Positions 6,379-15,055 of a DNA stretch of 59,997 nucleotides are shown one piece after another (position 1 is the first letter of the stretch; every line of letters starts with the position of its first letter). Location of the stretch: positions 1-59,997 of the forward strand of contig CAZJWK010000007.1 in assembly GCA_964549595.1 (NCBI GenBank), written 5' to 3'. The notes beneath the pieces are model-generated. The model saw only the letters and a program-made list of their open reading frames with translations. It was not told where the DNA came from and did no database searches. The position numbers and the translations under genes are program-made. The stretch comes from CAZQQN01 sp964549595. Lineage in GTDB: Bacteria > Bacteroidota > Bacteroidia > CAILMK01 > CAYYUA01.

Positions 6379-8505
6379 ATGTCAAAAGTTATAGGAGTTG
6401 AGCTGAGCCATCAGGATGCTCCGATCCAAATCAGGGAAAGTGTTGCCCTTAACAGGGAGGAGACGATTGAAGCGTTGCAGGACCTTAAAAATTACCTGCG
6501 TGAGGCCCTTTTTGTTTCTACCTGTAACAGGCTTGCGCTTTATGCCTACCATGATGATCACGCTCCTCTGATGGAATTTTTTAACCGGTTCGGGGATCTC
6601 AGTCCTTATTTAACCATACTTGAACACGAGTATTCTGTTGCTGAACACCTTTTTTCCACAGCAGCCGGTTTGAAATCCCAGGCTTTAGGAGAACACCAGA
6701 TTTTAGGTCAGGTTCGGGATTCCTATTATATAGCCCAGGAGGCGGGGACCCTGGGGCCTGTTCTTCATGAATTGGCTAAAAAGGCTATTCGTGCAGGAAA
6801 AAGGGTAAGAGGCGAAACCTTTATTGGCCAAACCCCAGTTTCCCTTTCTTCGGTTGCCTTCGAGCTCATTAATAAGCAATACAACAATCTGGAGGATGCA
6901 CGGATCCTTGTCATAGGAACTGGTGAAATGGCATCCCTTTTACTAAAGATCCTGTCAAAACACCGCCCGGGTCATGTTAAAGTGGCCAGCCGGTACATTG
7001 ACAGAGCCAGAGAAGTTGCCGAAGCTTACAATGCAGAACCGATTACTTACGATCAGATCATGGATCACCTTAAGGATGAGGAGGTTATTGTGGGTGCATC
7101 CAATGTTCAGGACCCCATTTTAAGTAAAGAATCATTGGAGCAAATTGCCATTAATCATCCCCTAACATTCATTGATTTAGCCGTGCCTCGTAATTTCAGC
7201 ATGGATTTAAACCAAATCCATCAGGTTTCCTTGTATGACCTGGACCAATTAAAAGACATGACCCTTGAAGGGCTTAAAAATCGTAAGAAAGAAATTCCAA
7301 AAGCCAACGCGGTGATCAAGGAAGAGGTAGAAAGCTATGAAGAATGGCTGAATACCAATCGCCTCAATCCGGTAATATCTAACTTTTACCAAAACCTGGA
7401 GGACATTAAACAAGAGGAGCTGGACTGGGTCAAGCCTAAATTGGGCGAACTCAATGATCAGCAAGAAAAGGTTCTGGAGAAAATGGCTCACCGTATGGTT
7501 CGTAAAATCACCAAGGATCCCATCCATACGTTGAAGAATTATGCCAAGGATCCGGATGACAATAAAACGGAAATCCAAACCTTTCAGGAGATTTTCAACC
7601 TCAAGGATATTCGGATCAATATTCCCAAAAAGCGGATAATTGTGGGTACCCGTGGCAGTAAACTTGCCATGGCTCAAACCAATATGGTTTTAAACGAGTT
7701 GAAACAAGTCGCACCGGATTATGAATTTGTGACCAAACCCATTAAAACCAGCGGTGACCGGGGCAATGTCCAAACAATAGGGGCCTTTGTGAAAGAAGTG
7801 GAATTGGCCTTGCTGAATGAAGAGATTGATATTGCCGTTCATAGTTACAAGGATTTGCCTACAAAATTACCTGAGGGTCTTGAAATTTCAGGAGTGCCCA
7901 AACGGGGTGATGTGAGGGATGTGCTTATTTCCCGTGATAACGTCAAATTACAGGATTTGCCTGAGGGATCTGTTGTGGGCACAAGCAGTTTGCGAAGGGC
8001 CATTCAGATATACCATATCAATCCGGGTTTAAAAATCAAGCCAATCCACGGAAACATTGTAACCCGTATAGGCAAGATCGATAGTGGAGAGGTAGATGCC
8101 ATTTGTATAGCCGGTATAGGATTGCAACGAATTGATATGTTTGACCAGGCTTCCCAGCTTTTTAATACCGATGAATTTGTCCCTGCTGTAGCACAAGGTG
8201 TGTTGGCAGTGGAAACGCGGGAACGGGATAAAGAAATGAAGAAGTTGGTTAGCCGGATCAATCATAAGCCTACTACTAAAGCCATCAAAGCCGAAAGGAC
8301 TGTGCTTATTGCCTTAGGCGGTGGTTGTCGTTTGCCCTTGGGTGCTCACGCCAGTGTCAAGGGGGATCAGATATCCATTGACGCCATTTACGGGAAAGAA
8401 GATGGCTCTATATTAAACAGGGAAGAGGTGACTGGCCATGTTGAGGAAGCTGAGAACCTTGGTAAGGTTCTGGTTGATAAAATTTCCCAATTCCATGAGC
8501 AATGA
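6379..8505 (+). CDS. hemA-hemC: Fused glutamyl-tRNA reductase / hydroxymethylbilane synthase
   Basis: A single 708-residue frame joins two heme-pathway enzymes. Residues 1 to about 400 are a full glutamyl-tRNA reductase: catalytic C49 in STCNR, the GEHQILGQVR motif, an NADPH fold starting at VIGTGEMA, and the C-terminal helical dimerisation domain. It reduces glutamyl-tRNA to glutamate-1-semialdehyde. After a short linker, residues 418-708 are a full hydroxymethylbilane synthase: VGTRGSKLAMAQT at 422-434, catalytic D492 in HSYKDLPT, and the dipyrromethane-cofactor cysteine C650 in GGGCRLPLG. It joins four porphobilinogens. The two steps are not consecutive, since HemL and HemB act between them. 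It is the first gene of a five-gene set; hemD overlaps its end by 11 bases. Confidence 0.95.
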   Translation: MSKVIGVELSHQDAPIQIRESVALNREETIEALQDLKNYLREALFVSTCNRLALYAYHDDHAPLMEFFNRFGDLSPYLTILEHEYSVAEHLFSTAAGLKSQALGEHQILGQVRDSYYIAQEAGTLGPVLHELAKKAIRAGKRVRGETFIGQTPVSLSSVAFELINKQYNNLEDARILVIGTGEMASLLLKILSKHRPGHVKVASRYIDRAREVAEAYNAEPITYDQIMDHLKDEEVIVGASNVQDPILSKESLEQIAINHPLTFIDLAVPRNFSMDLNQIHQVSLYDLDQLKDMTLEGLKNRKKEIPKANAVIKEEVESYEEWLNTNRLNPVISNFYQNLEDIKQEELDWVKPKLGELNDQQEKVLEKMAHRMVRKITKDPIHTLKNYAKDPDDNKTEIQTFQEIFNLKDIRINIPKKRIIVGTRGSKLAMAQTNMVLNELKQVAPDYEFVTKPIKTSGDRGNVQTIGAFVKEVELALLNEEIDIAVHSYKDLPTKLPEGLEISGVPKRGDVRDVLISRDNVKLQDLPEGSVVGTSSLRRAIQIYHINPGLKIKPIHGNIVTRIGKIDSGEVDAICIAGIGLQRIDMFDQASQLFNTDEFVPAVAQGVLAVETRERDKEMKKLVSRINHKPTTKAIKAERTVLIALGGGCRLPLGAHASVKGDQISIDAIYGKEDGSILNREEVTGHVEEAENLGKVLVDKISQFHEQ

Positions 8506-9289
8506 AAATGATGCCCTTGGCGGTAAAAGGATACTTGTTACAAGTCCTGATAAGCAGGGAGAACGTTTAAGTGAGCTTATCAAGCAAAAGGGAGGGTTCC
8601 CTTTTTTAATGCCCGCCATTGAAATAAACCTGAAGCCACTGGAACCGGAAGAATTGGCTGATGTGAAACCCTTTTCAAAGTTCGAATGGTTGGTTTTCAC
8701 CAGTGCAAATGGGGTTAAGGGGTTTTGCCAAAATTTCGGTACATTGGATCAAGCATTAAAAGACCCGGATCAACCCAAAATTGCAGTTGTGGGCGATAAA
8801 ACCCAAAAAGGGGTTGCCGATTATAAAGCGGAAGCGGATTTTATTCCGGAAGAAACCAATGCCAGGAAATTAGGGGAAACTCTGCCTGCAAAGCCGAGTG
8901 ACAAGGTCCTTTGGCCTACTGGTAATGTAGCCAAACCGGATTTAAGGGAAGGTTTGGAAAAACGCCATGTAGAAGTAAAAACGCTTACTGTCTATGAAAC
9001 CCATAAGCGCGTAATCCCTAAAGATTCCCTGGAAACGGTATTGAATAAAGGCGTAAATGCGATTCTCTTTACCAGCCCATCCGGCATTGAAGGTTTTTTT
9101 GAAAACCTTGAGAGGCATAACCTGAAAACCGGTGATGCCATTTTTGGATGTATTGGTGAAAGTACTGCCCATGCCCTTAAAAAACAAGGCCGAATTCCGA
9201 ATGTTATTCCTGAGCATAAATCGATAGAGGGTTTACTTGCGGGTTTGGCCAACCACTTGAATAAATCGAAAGCCAAGAATGAAATTTGA
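8495..9289 (+). CDS. hemD: Uroporphyrinogen-III synthase
   Basis: A 264-residue protein that closes hydroxymethylbilane into uroporphyrinogen III with inversion of ring D. The family is weakly conserved, but the two-lobed pattern is clear: RILVTSP at the start, LVFTSANGVKGF at about 65-76, a second ILFTSPSGIEGF at about 190, and CIGESTAHAL shortly after. Position directly after the HemC domain supports the call. I chose the ATG at 8495, overlapping the fusion gene by 11 bases. An in-frame ATG at 8438 would add a basic 19-residue leader lying inside the upstream gene. Confidence 0.9.
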   Translation: MSNENDALGGKRILVTSPDKQGERLSELIKQKGGFPFLMPAIEINLKPLEPEELADVKPFSKFEWLVFTSANGVKGFCQNFGTLDQALKDPDQPKIAVVGDKTQKGVADYKAEADFIPEETNARKLGETLPAKPSDKVLWPTGNVAKPDLREGLEKRHVEVKTLTVYETHKRVIPKDSLETVLNKGVNAILFTSPSGIEGFFENLERHNLKTGDAIFGCIGESTAHALKKQGRIPNVIPEHKSIEGLLAGLANHLNKSKAKNEI

Positions 9290-9307
9290 ACCGTTAAACG
9301 ATATCTT

Positions 9308-9994
9308 ATGGAACAGCGTATAATTTCCCATTATCAGTTATTCAAACTTGATCAATCTTTTTGGGAGCTGGATGGCCGGGAAAGGAATGGCGTCATTCAA
9401 AATTGGGCGGCAAAACTTAAAGAAAGTGTCCAATCAGCTTATTTTTACCAGGTATTCCCTTCCCGTGATGAATGGGACATAATGGTTTGGCTGAATAATC
9501 AGGCTGAGGAAAATGAAGTCCCTGATCAGTATTTTGAAAACGTGGGCTCTGCCATGAATTTATTTCGTCAATACATTAAACCCGGCCTAAGTTTATGGGG
9601 TTTTACCAAACCTTCCACCTATACCCAGAATAAAAGAAATCCTCAGGAAATAGACCCTTTTGACGATGATTCAAGAACACCTTATTTTATCGTGTATCCT
9701 TTCGTTAAGACCATACCATGGTATTTGGAAGATTGGGAAACCCGAAAACAAATGATGCAGGAACACATCAAGATGGGTAAGCAATATCCCGAGATCACCC
9801 AATTGCTTTTGTATTCCTTTGGATTGCAAGATCAGGAATTCATTGTTTCTTATGAAACGGAGAATTTATCCCAGTTTTCTGATTTGGTTTATGACCTCAG
9901 AAAATCGGAAGCCAGGCGTTATACTGAGCGTGATACCCCTATTATTACCGGAATATACAGAGATACCGAAAAATTAGCGAACATTTTCAGTTAA
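9308..9994 (+). CDS. hemQ: HemQ-type chlorite-dismutase-family protein (coproheme decarboxylase)
   Basis: A 228-residue member of the chlorite dismutase fold. The proximal heme histidine is in MMQEHIKMGKQYPE, the usual MxxHxxxGxxY motif, preceded by the YPFVKTIPWYL stretch whose tyrosine is the radical residue in HemQ enzymes. A true chlorite dismutase would have a distal arginine in a different context, and the heme-operon position favours HemQ. HemQ uses peroxide to convert coproheme III to heme b, the last step of the coproporphyrin-dependent pathway. It lies 18 bases after hemD and 11 before hemL, so co-transcription is likely. It is cytoplasmic, with no signal peptide. Confidence 0.85.
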   Translation: MEQRIISHYQLFKLDQSFWELDGRERNGVIQNWAAKLKESVQSAYFYQVFPSRDEWDIMVWLNNQAEENEVPDQYFENVGSAMNLFRQYIKPGLSLWGFTKPSTYTQNKRNPQEIDPFDDDSRTPYFIVYPFVKTIPWYLEDWETRKQMMQEHIKMGKQYPEITQLLLYSFGLQDQEFIVSYETENLSQFSDLVYDLRKSEARRYTERDTPIITGIYRDTEKLANIFS

Positions 9995-10005
9995 AATCAA
10001 AACCT

Positions 10006-11292
10006 ATGGACTTCAAGAATTCCCGGATTTTATTTGATGATGCCCGGAAACATTTGGTCGGAGGTGTGAACAGCGGGGCACGTGCTTTCAATGCTGTAGG
10101 GGGTAATCCTTTGTTCATGGAGAAAGGAGAAGGTCCCTACATTTACGATGCTGATGGAAATGGCTATTTAGACTTTGTGAATTCATTCGGCCCGCTAATT
10201 CTTGGTCATAATCACCCGGAAGTAAGCCCAAGGATAAAGGAGGCGGTTGAAAAAGGGACTTCATTTGGGGCCTCTACCGCATTGGAAATCCGGGTGGCCG
10301 AATTAATAAGCGAAGGATTCCCTTCTATTGAAATGACCCGGTTTGTGAATTCCGGTACTGAAGCGGCCATGAGCGCTTTACGATTAGCCAGGGCCTACAC
10401 GGGCAGAAATAAGGTAATTAAATTTGCTGGTTGCTATCACGGGCACGTGGATGCCCTGCTTGTACAGGCGGGATCCGGTGTGGCTACTCAGGGAATGCCC
10501 GGTAGCAAAGGAGTGCCTGAAACCTATACCCAAGATGTGATAGTCGCTGAGTATAATGACATCAATGCCGTCAAACAAATTTTTGAACAATATCCTGAAG
10601 AAATTGCTGCTGTCGCCATTGAACCTGTTACGGGTAACATGGGTGTCCTTAAACCGGAAAATCGCTTTTTGAAGGAGCTTCGGGAAGTTACCAATCATTA
10701 TGGTGCGCTTCTCCTTTTTGACGAGGTGATGTCGGGTTTTCGTTATCATTTCGGAGGGGCACAGGGTGCTTATGATATAGAACCGGATTTAACCATGCTT
10801 GGCAAAATCATTGGCGGGGGTTTGCCGGTTGGCGCTTTTGGCGGAAAGCGATCTGTAATGGAAATGGTCTCACCGGAAGGTCCTGTTTACCAAGGAGGTA
10901 CCCTGTCGGGTAATCCCATTGCCATGACTGCCGGTTATTATACTTTGAAAACCTTAAAGCAGAATCCGGGCTTGTATGACCATCTGCATAGCATGGCGGC
11001 CAAATTGGAAGACGGCTTAAAAAGCATAGGTAAGGAAACCAGTGTGCCATTGCAGGTAAATCGGTTTGGTTCTATGATGAATCCATTTTTCACCGATGAA
11101 CCGCTCCAAAATTTTACGGATGTCAAAAAAAGCAATACCGAGCAATTCAAACAATTTTTCTGGAGTTTGATTGAAGAAGGGGTATGGGTTCCGCCATCGC
11201 AATTTGAAGCCTGGTTTCTTTCCACAGTGCTTGATGAAAAACACATAGATCATACCCTGGAAGCCACCCGAAAAGCCTTTAAACGCCTTTGA
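10006..11292 (+). CDS. hemL: Glutamate-1-semialdehyde 2,1-aminomutase
   Basis: A 428-residue PLP enzyme of the class III aminotransferase fold that turns glutamate-1-semialdehyde into 5-aminolevulinate. The N-terminus has the family motif GGVNSGARAF, the FVNSGTEAAMSALRLAR phosphate-binding segment, DEVMSGFR with the cofactor aspartate, and the Schiff-base lysine K267 in MLGKIIGGGLPVGAFGG. Length is normal. It takes the product of the HemA domain encoded at the operon start; the two enzymes are known to hand over the unstable semialdehyde in other bacteria. Confidence 0.97.
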   Translation: MDFKNSRILFDDARKHLVGGVNSGARAFNAVGGNPLFMEKGEGPYIYDADGNGYLDFVNSFGPLILGHNHPEVSPRIKEAVEKGTSFGASTALEIRVAELISEGFPSIEMTRFVNSGTEAAMSALRLARAYTGRNKVIKFAGCYHGHVDALLVQAGSGVATQGMPGSKGVPETYTQDVIVAEYNDINAVKQIFEQYPEEIAAVAIEPVTGNMGVLKPENRFLKELREVTNHYGALLLFDEVMSGFRYHFGGAQGAYDIEPDLTMLGKIIGGGLPVGAFGGKRSVMEMVSPEGPVYQGGTLSGNPIAMTAGYYTLKTLKQNPGLYDHLHSMAAKLEDGLKSIGKETSVPLQVNRFGSMMNPFFTDEPLQNFTDVKKSNTEQFKQFFWSLIEEGVWVPPSQFEAWFLSTVLDEKHIDHTLEATRKAFKRL

Positions 11293-11313
11293 TAAACCTT
11301 AAAGCCACAGGCC

Positions 11314-12336
11314 ATGAAATGCATTCATTTTAGGTACCCCTTCATTTTCATGCTTTTAATAGGCATCTTTATCGGGTCATGTGGCAATAAGGAAGGGGAT
11401 GATTCTGAGGGTGATCAACAAAACGCTACCCAAGAGAAAAACATTAAAGGCCCTGATTTCAATAAAGATTCTGCTTATTATTTCATTAAGAAGCAGGTGA
11501 ATTTCGGTCCCCGTGTACCCAATACGCCATCCCATGCCAGGACCGCTGAATGGCTTATCAACAAGATGGAAGCTTATGCTGATAAGGTTAAGGTGCAGGA
11601 AGGAAAAGTAACCGCCTACAACGGTAAGACTTTAGGGATTAAAAACATCCGGGCTACATTCAATCCCGATAAAAACAAAAAGGTTTTGCTTTGTGCCCAT
11701 TGGGATACAAGGCCTTTTGCCGACATGGACACGGTTAATAAAGATAAGCCCATTCCGGGTGCCAATGATGGAGGAAGTGGTACAGGGGTTTTATTGGAAA
11801 TTGCCCGCAAGCTAAGCCAGAGATCACCGGCTATTGGCGTGGAAATCATCCTGTTTGATGCAGAGGATTATGGAGCCCCGGAGGGTAAACAAAAAAGGGG
11901 TCAGGATAATGGCTATTGCTTAGGTTCTCAGTATTGGGCTAAAAGAATTGATCCTAACAAGTATTTTGTCGATTATGGTATTTTATTGGACATGGTGGGT
12001 GCCAAAAAAGCCATTTTTAAAAGGGAAGGGTATTCCGCTCAGCATGCCCCCCAAATAATGGATAAAGTATGGAGTACAGCTTATGACCTGGGATATTCCG
12101 GTAAATTTTCCTACGAAAAATCTCCTCCTGTAATGGACGATCATGTGAACTTGATCAAGCATGCCAATATTCCGACCATTAATATCATTGACTATGATCC
12201 GCAAAGGCCTAAGGGTTTTGGGCATTACTGGCATACTCATGATGATGACATGGATATAATCTCTAAGCAGACTTTGAAGGCAGTGGGCCAAACGGTGCTT
12301 GCCACCCTTTTCCGTGAGAAGGGTTTGGAAAATTAG
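11314..12336 (+). CDS. M28-family lipoprotein, glutaminyl-peptide cyclotransferase-like
   Basis: A 340-residue lipoprotein with signal and lipobox IGSC (C23), a short acidic spacer, and an M28 zinc domain. The pattern fits glutaminyl cyclase rather than aminopeptidase: HWDTRPFAD, GANDGGSGTG with one zinc aspartate, LFDAEDYG with the zinc glutamate, and a C-terminal HYWHTHDDD with the zinc histidine. Such enzymes form N-terminal pyroglutamate. In Bacteroidota many exported proteins begin with glutamine after signal cleavage, giving it plausible periplasmic substrates. It follows hemL by 21 bases on the same strand and may be carried on the heme transcript, though no metabolic link is obvious. 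It ends 20 bases from a convergent gene. Confidence 0.88.
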   Translation: MKCIHFRYPFIFMLLIGIFIGSCGNKEGDDSEGDQQNATQEKNIKGPDFNKDSAYYFIKKQVNFGPRVPNTPSHARTAEWLINKMEAYADKVKVQEGKVTAYNGKTLGIKNIRATFNPDKNKKVLLCAHWDTRPFADMDTVNKDKPIPGANDGGSGTGVLLEIARKLSQRSPAIGVEIILFDAEDYGAPEGKQKRGQDNGYCLGSQYWAKRIDPNKYFVDYGILLDMVGAKKAIFKREGYSAQHAPQIMDKVWSTAYDLGYSGKFSYEKSPPVMDDHVNLIKHANIPTINIIDYDPQRPKGFGHYWHTHDDDMDIISKQTLKAVGQTVLATLFREKGLEN

Positions 12337-12355
12337 TAGGTAAACTTCTCGGTGA

Positions 12356-13483
12356 TTACAGGGAATCTGCGAAATTTACAATGTTTTGGGCCATGTTTTC
12401 CCAGGAATATTTTTCTTTATATTGCTGAATATTGTTTCCCAAAGCATGGTTTTTTTCGAAAAATTCCCGGATTTTTTTTGTGATGGTCTCAGGTGTGGGT
12501 TCTGATGCGATCAGGCCAATATCGCCTCGTTTCACGATTTCTTTTAATCCGCCCACATCGGTTACTATCACCGGCATATCAAAATGTAGCGCAATGGAAA
12601 GGATACCGCTTTGGGTAGCCGATTTATAGGGAAGGACATTCACATCTGCTGCCGAGAAAAAGACCGGTACTTCCTGGTCTGCTATGTAACGAAAATTAAG
12701 GTGTACCCGATTTTCAAGGCCTAAGGTGGTCACCAGGTTATGGTAGTATTCCGGATCACCATATACCTCCCCGCCAACAAGGAGTTGATAATTTTCAGGC
12801 AAATCTTTAAAAGCCTTAATCAGGATATCCAATCCTTTGTACTCCCTTATGAGCCCAAAAAACAAAACGGTGTTTTTATCGGGGTCAAGTCCTAATTGTT
12901 GTTTGGCTTTTTCTTGAGGGATTTTATCCCCAAAATGGTCGTAAACAGGATGGGGATTGAACAAAAATTCTGCATCAGGCTTGATTTGAAGCAAGTCTTT
13001 TTTAACGGCCTCACTCATGACGACAAAACCCGAATTTCGCTTCAGAAAATACTTCGTTAAGAATTTATCTCCGGGCCTGGTTTCATGAGGGGTTGCATTA
13101 TCCAATATGGAAATAACCCTGGTCCCTTTTTTCATCAAATGGCCGGCAACGGTACCCAGGGAAGGCCCGAAAAAGGGCATCCAAAATTTCATGACCAATA
13201 AATCCGGCTTGAAAGCCGCTATTTTTCGGGCAGCTGTCAAATAGGTGAAGGGATTGATACTGTCCAATACCTGCTCTGCCTCGATGGCAGTGGAGGTATC
13301 ATCCTGGTCTGTCACAAATTGGCTTTGGCCTGGAAAAAGCAAGTCCGGGTATTGACGGGTGAAAGTATAGGCTTTGGTTTCGTAACCTGTTTTTTCAAAA
13401 CCGCGGAAAAGGGAAGCATTGAATTGCGCAATGCCACCGCGAAAGGGATAAAAGGTGGATAAGTAAGCTATCCGTTTAATCAT
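12356..13483 (-). CDS. Glycosyltransferase family 4
   Basis: A 375-residue GT-B fold sugar transferase. The N-terminal acceptor half starts with MIKRIAYLSTFYPFRGGIAQF, and the C-terminal half has the nucleotide-sugar signature VLFFGLIREYKGLDILIKAF at about 200-220, then ADVNVLPY and SGILSIALHFDMPVIVTDVGG. It probably adds a sugar to a lipid-linked or LPS-type glycan; the sugar is unknown. I chose the ATG at 13483, overlapping the upstream gene by eight bases, over one at 13501 that would overlap by 26. It is co-transcribed with the GT9 gene. Confidence 0.88.
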   Translation of the reverse strand: MIKRIAYLSTFYPFRGGIAQFNASLFRGFEKTGYETKAYTFTRQYPDLLFPGQSQFVTDQDDTSTAIEAEQVLDSINPFTYLTAARKIAAFKPDLLVMKFWMPFFGPSLGTVAGHLMKKGTRVISILDNATPHETRPGDKFLTKYFLKRNSGFVVMSEAVKKDLLQIKPDAEFLFNPHPVYDHFGDKIPQEKAKQQLGLDPDKNTVLFFGLIREYKGLDILIKAFKDLPENYQLLVGGEVYGDPEYYHNLVTTLGLENRVHLNFRYIADQEVPVFFSAADVNVLPYKSATQSGILSIALHFDMPVIVTDVGGLKEIVKRGDIGLIASEPTPETITKKIREFFEKNHALGNNIQQYKEKYSWENMAQNIVNFADSL

Positions 13484-14567
13484 AAGGCAGGTGCCTTTCA
13501 ATGGCTTGGTAAACAGTTTCGACCGGTATATCTTTCATACAATGGCGTTCCCGGGTGCAGTATTGCCCGTAAAAATCATCGCAGCCTGTCGGTGGTTCAA
13601 TGATTTCTCCCCTGTTGTATAATTCGTACTCGTGGCTATTGAAAATATTGTTGAAAAGTATGAGTGGCTTTTTTAGCCCGATGGCTATATGCATCATCAT
13701 GGAAACAGCCGTTACGATCACATCACAGTGGTCGGTGAGGGCAATGAACTCTTGAAGAGGGTATGTGCCCGGATAATAAGCACCTGTTACCTTGGCGTAA
13801 TGTTGGTTTTGCTCGTCTTCTTCCGGTCCACCCAAAATCAAGGGGTAATACCCATCTTTTTGAAGCCGTTGAATCAAGTCAACCCAGTAATCGGAAGGCC
13901 ATAAGCGGGTTAGCCAGCGATGACCGCACCCCGTATTCAATCCAATAATCGGCTTTCCTCCGGCTTTTTCCCTAAGTGCTTGCCATTTGTCAAAATATTG
14001 CTGGTCACGGTCAAGAACGTATTCTTCACCATGAAAATCCATGTGAAGGATCTCGAAAATCTCTTCCAGGTAGCTTTTTGTGTTGGCCTGGGAATGTTCA
14101 TCAAAGAGGCCGGTGATTAGTTTATGGGTGGCCGCTTCTGTGGCTACCCCTATGTGACCGTTCTCCAGTGTAAATCCATACTTTTCCCGGGCTTTGACAT
14201 CATTGAGTAAAGCGCAGGCTTCCCAGTCCTTATCCAAATTGGTCGCAAGATCAAATTCCTGGTGGCGTAATATGTAGGAAGATTTAAAGTCAAAGGGATA
14301 AATCGCATCAATTTGACCGGCCGGTAAAATATCGGGTGTATTGGTTATCCAGGTAATATGGCAACCCGGGTATTCTTTCCGGAAGCGTTCAAGCAGGGGT
14401 GTTGTGCGTATGACATCCCCTATAGCAGCCAGTTTAATAATAAGAATGCGTTTAGTGACGGGATCGTATTCGTCACATTCACAAATTTTGCCCCTTAACT
14501 TATTGGGTTTGCAGGGAATATCCCCTTTAAAATGCCGGCAATCAAATTTGACATCGGAAAGCTTCAT
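13476..14567 (-). CDS. Glycosyltransferase family 9 (heptosyltransferase-like)
   Basis: A 363-residue GT9 enzyme. After an unusual cysteine-rich N-terminus (CRHFKGDIPC then ICEC within the first 31 residues) comes the family start RILIIKLAAIGDVIRTTPLL. The second half has GLNTGCGHRWLTRLWP and LILGGPEEDE, the nucleotide-sugar side. The C-terminus has another cysteine group (TGCDDFYGQYCTRERHC). Members transfer heptose or related sugars to lipopolysaccharide core at the inner membrane. The two cysteine clusters could bind a metal or form a structural site; that is inference. It is the first gene of a two-gene unit with the GT4. Confidence 0.88.
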   Translation of the reverse strand: MKLSDVKFDCRHFKGDIPCKPNKLRGKICECDEYDPVTKRILIIKLAAIGDVIRTTPLLERFRKEYPGCHITWITNTPDILPAGQIDAIYPFDFKSSYILRHQEFDLATNLDKDWEACALLNDVKAREKYGFTLENGHIGVATEAATHKLITGLFDEHSQANTKSYLEEIFEILHMDFHGEEYVLDRDQQYFDKWQALREKAGGKPIIGLNTGCGHRWLTRLWPSDYWVDLIQRLQKDGYYPLILGGPEEDEQNQHYAKVTGAYYPGTYPLQEFIALTDHCDVIVTAVSMMMHIAIGLKKPLILFNNIFNSHEYELYNRGEIIEPPTGCDDFYGQYCTRERHCMKDIPVETVYQAIERHLPYD

Positions 14568-14825
14568 AGTGACCCATTAATAAAAATGCCTTTGAAGGCA
14601 TCAAAAATAGGTTAAAAGCCGATGATTTTCAAAATTCTCATTGAGCCTTTTTTGGGTTGCCTTTTCGCTTAGGATTAATGGGTTTGTAAAAGATGGCTGG
14701 GTTAATTTGAGGACGCTTTTATTTCGGGTGGTTCATCTTTTGGTCATTTTTGGCAGGGCCAAAAGGCCTTTAATCAGGCAAAGACTAAAACGATCAGTCT
14801 GAGCCTAAGCTATGGGTATAAAGTC

Positions 14826-14880
14826 TAAAGCTTGGGAGTTTCTAAGCCACGAATTTCATTTCCGTGGCTTAAAAAAATTT
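14826..14880 (+). repeat. Hairpin repeat, copy 2
   Basis: AGCTTGGGAG is followed by a perfect nine-base stem, TAAGCCACG (14843-14851) and CGTGGCTTA (14863-14871), and an A7/T5 tract. It matches the minus strand of 2905-2965 in order and spacing. The stem and the tract together could also act as a weak terminator, but no gene ends just before it. Confidence 0.5.
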
Positions 14881-15021
14881 TTATACAAAAATCTCCCACT
14901 AACCAAGCTATTTTTAATAGTCTGAAAATCAATTTTTTAAATTGTTTTTTGCTAGAATTTTATAGGGGAAATATCGTGCATCCCGGGCTTTTTTGATTTC
15001 AATAAACCGGAATGTAGGTTG

Positions 15022-15029
15022 TAAATTTG
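15022..15029 (+). promoter_or_regulatory. Promoter-like -7 box for rpiB
   Basis: TAAATTTG matches the Bacteroidota TAnnTTTG box and ends 26 bases before the chosen rpiB ATG, implying a leader of about 20 bases. No well-spaced upstream TTG element was found, so support is partial. Confidence 0.4.
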
Positions 15030-15055
15030 AGGATTCACAAAAAAAACCGGGCTTT

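Larger units (their letters stand above)
14568..15055. other. Divergent intergenic region of about 490 bases
   Basis: It lies between the GT9 gene (minus) and rpiB (plus). It contains the hairpin repeat at 14826-14880 and the rpiB promoter-like box at 15022-15029. The frame of rpiB is open back to a TTG at 14993, but the family start lies at 15056. I see nothing coding. Confidence 0.5.

Noticed and set aside
6379..8505. HemA-HemC fusion as a sequencing artefact
   Set aside because: The linker region (about 7560-7630) is a normal codon sequence without homopolymer runs, and hemD follows with an ordinary 11-base overlap. A check by reads is still possible.
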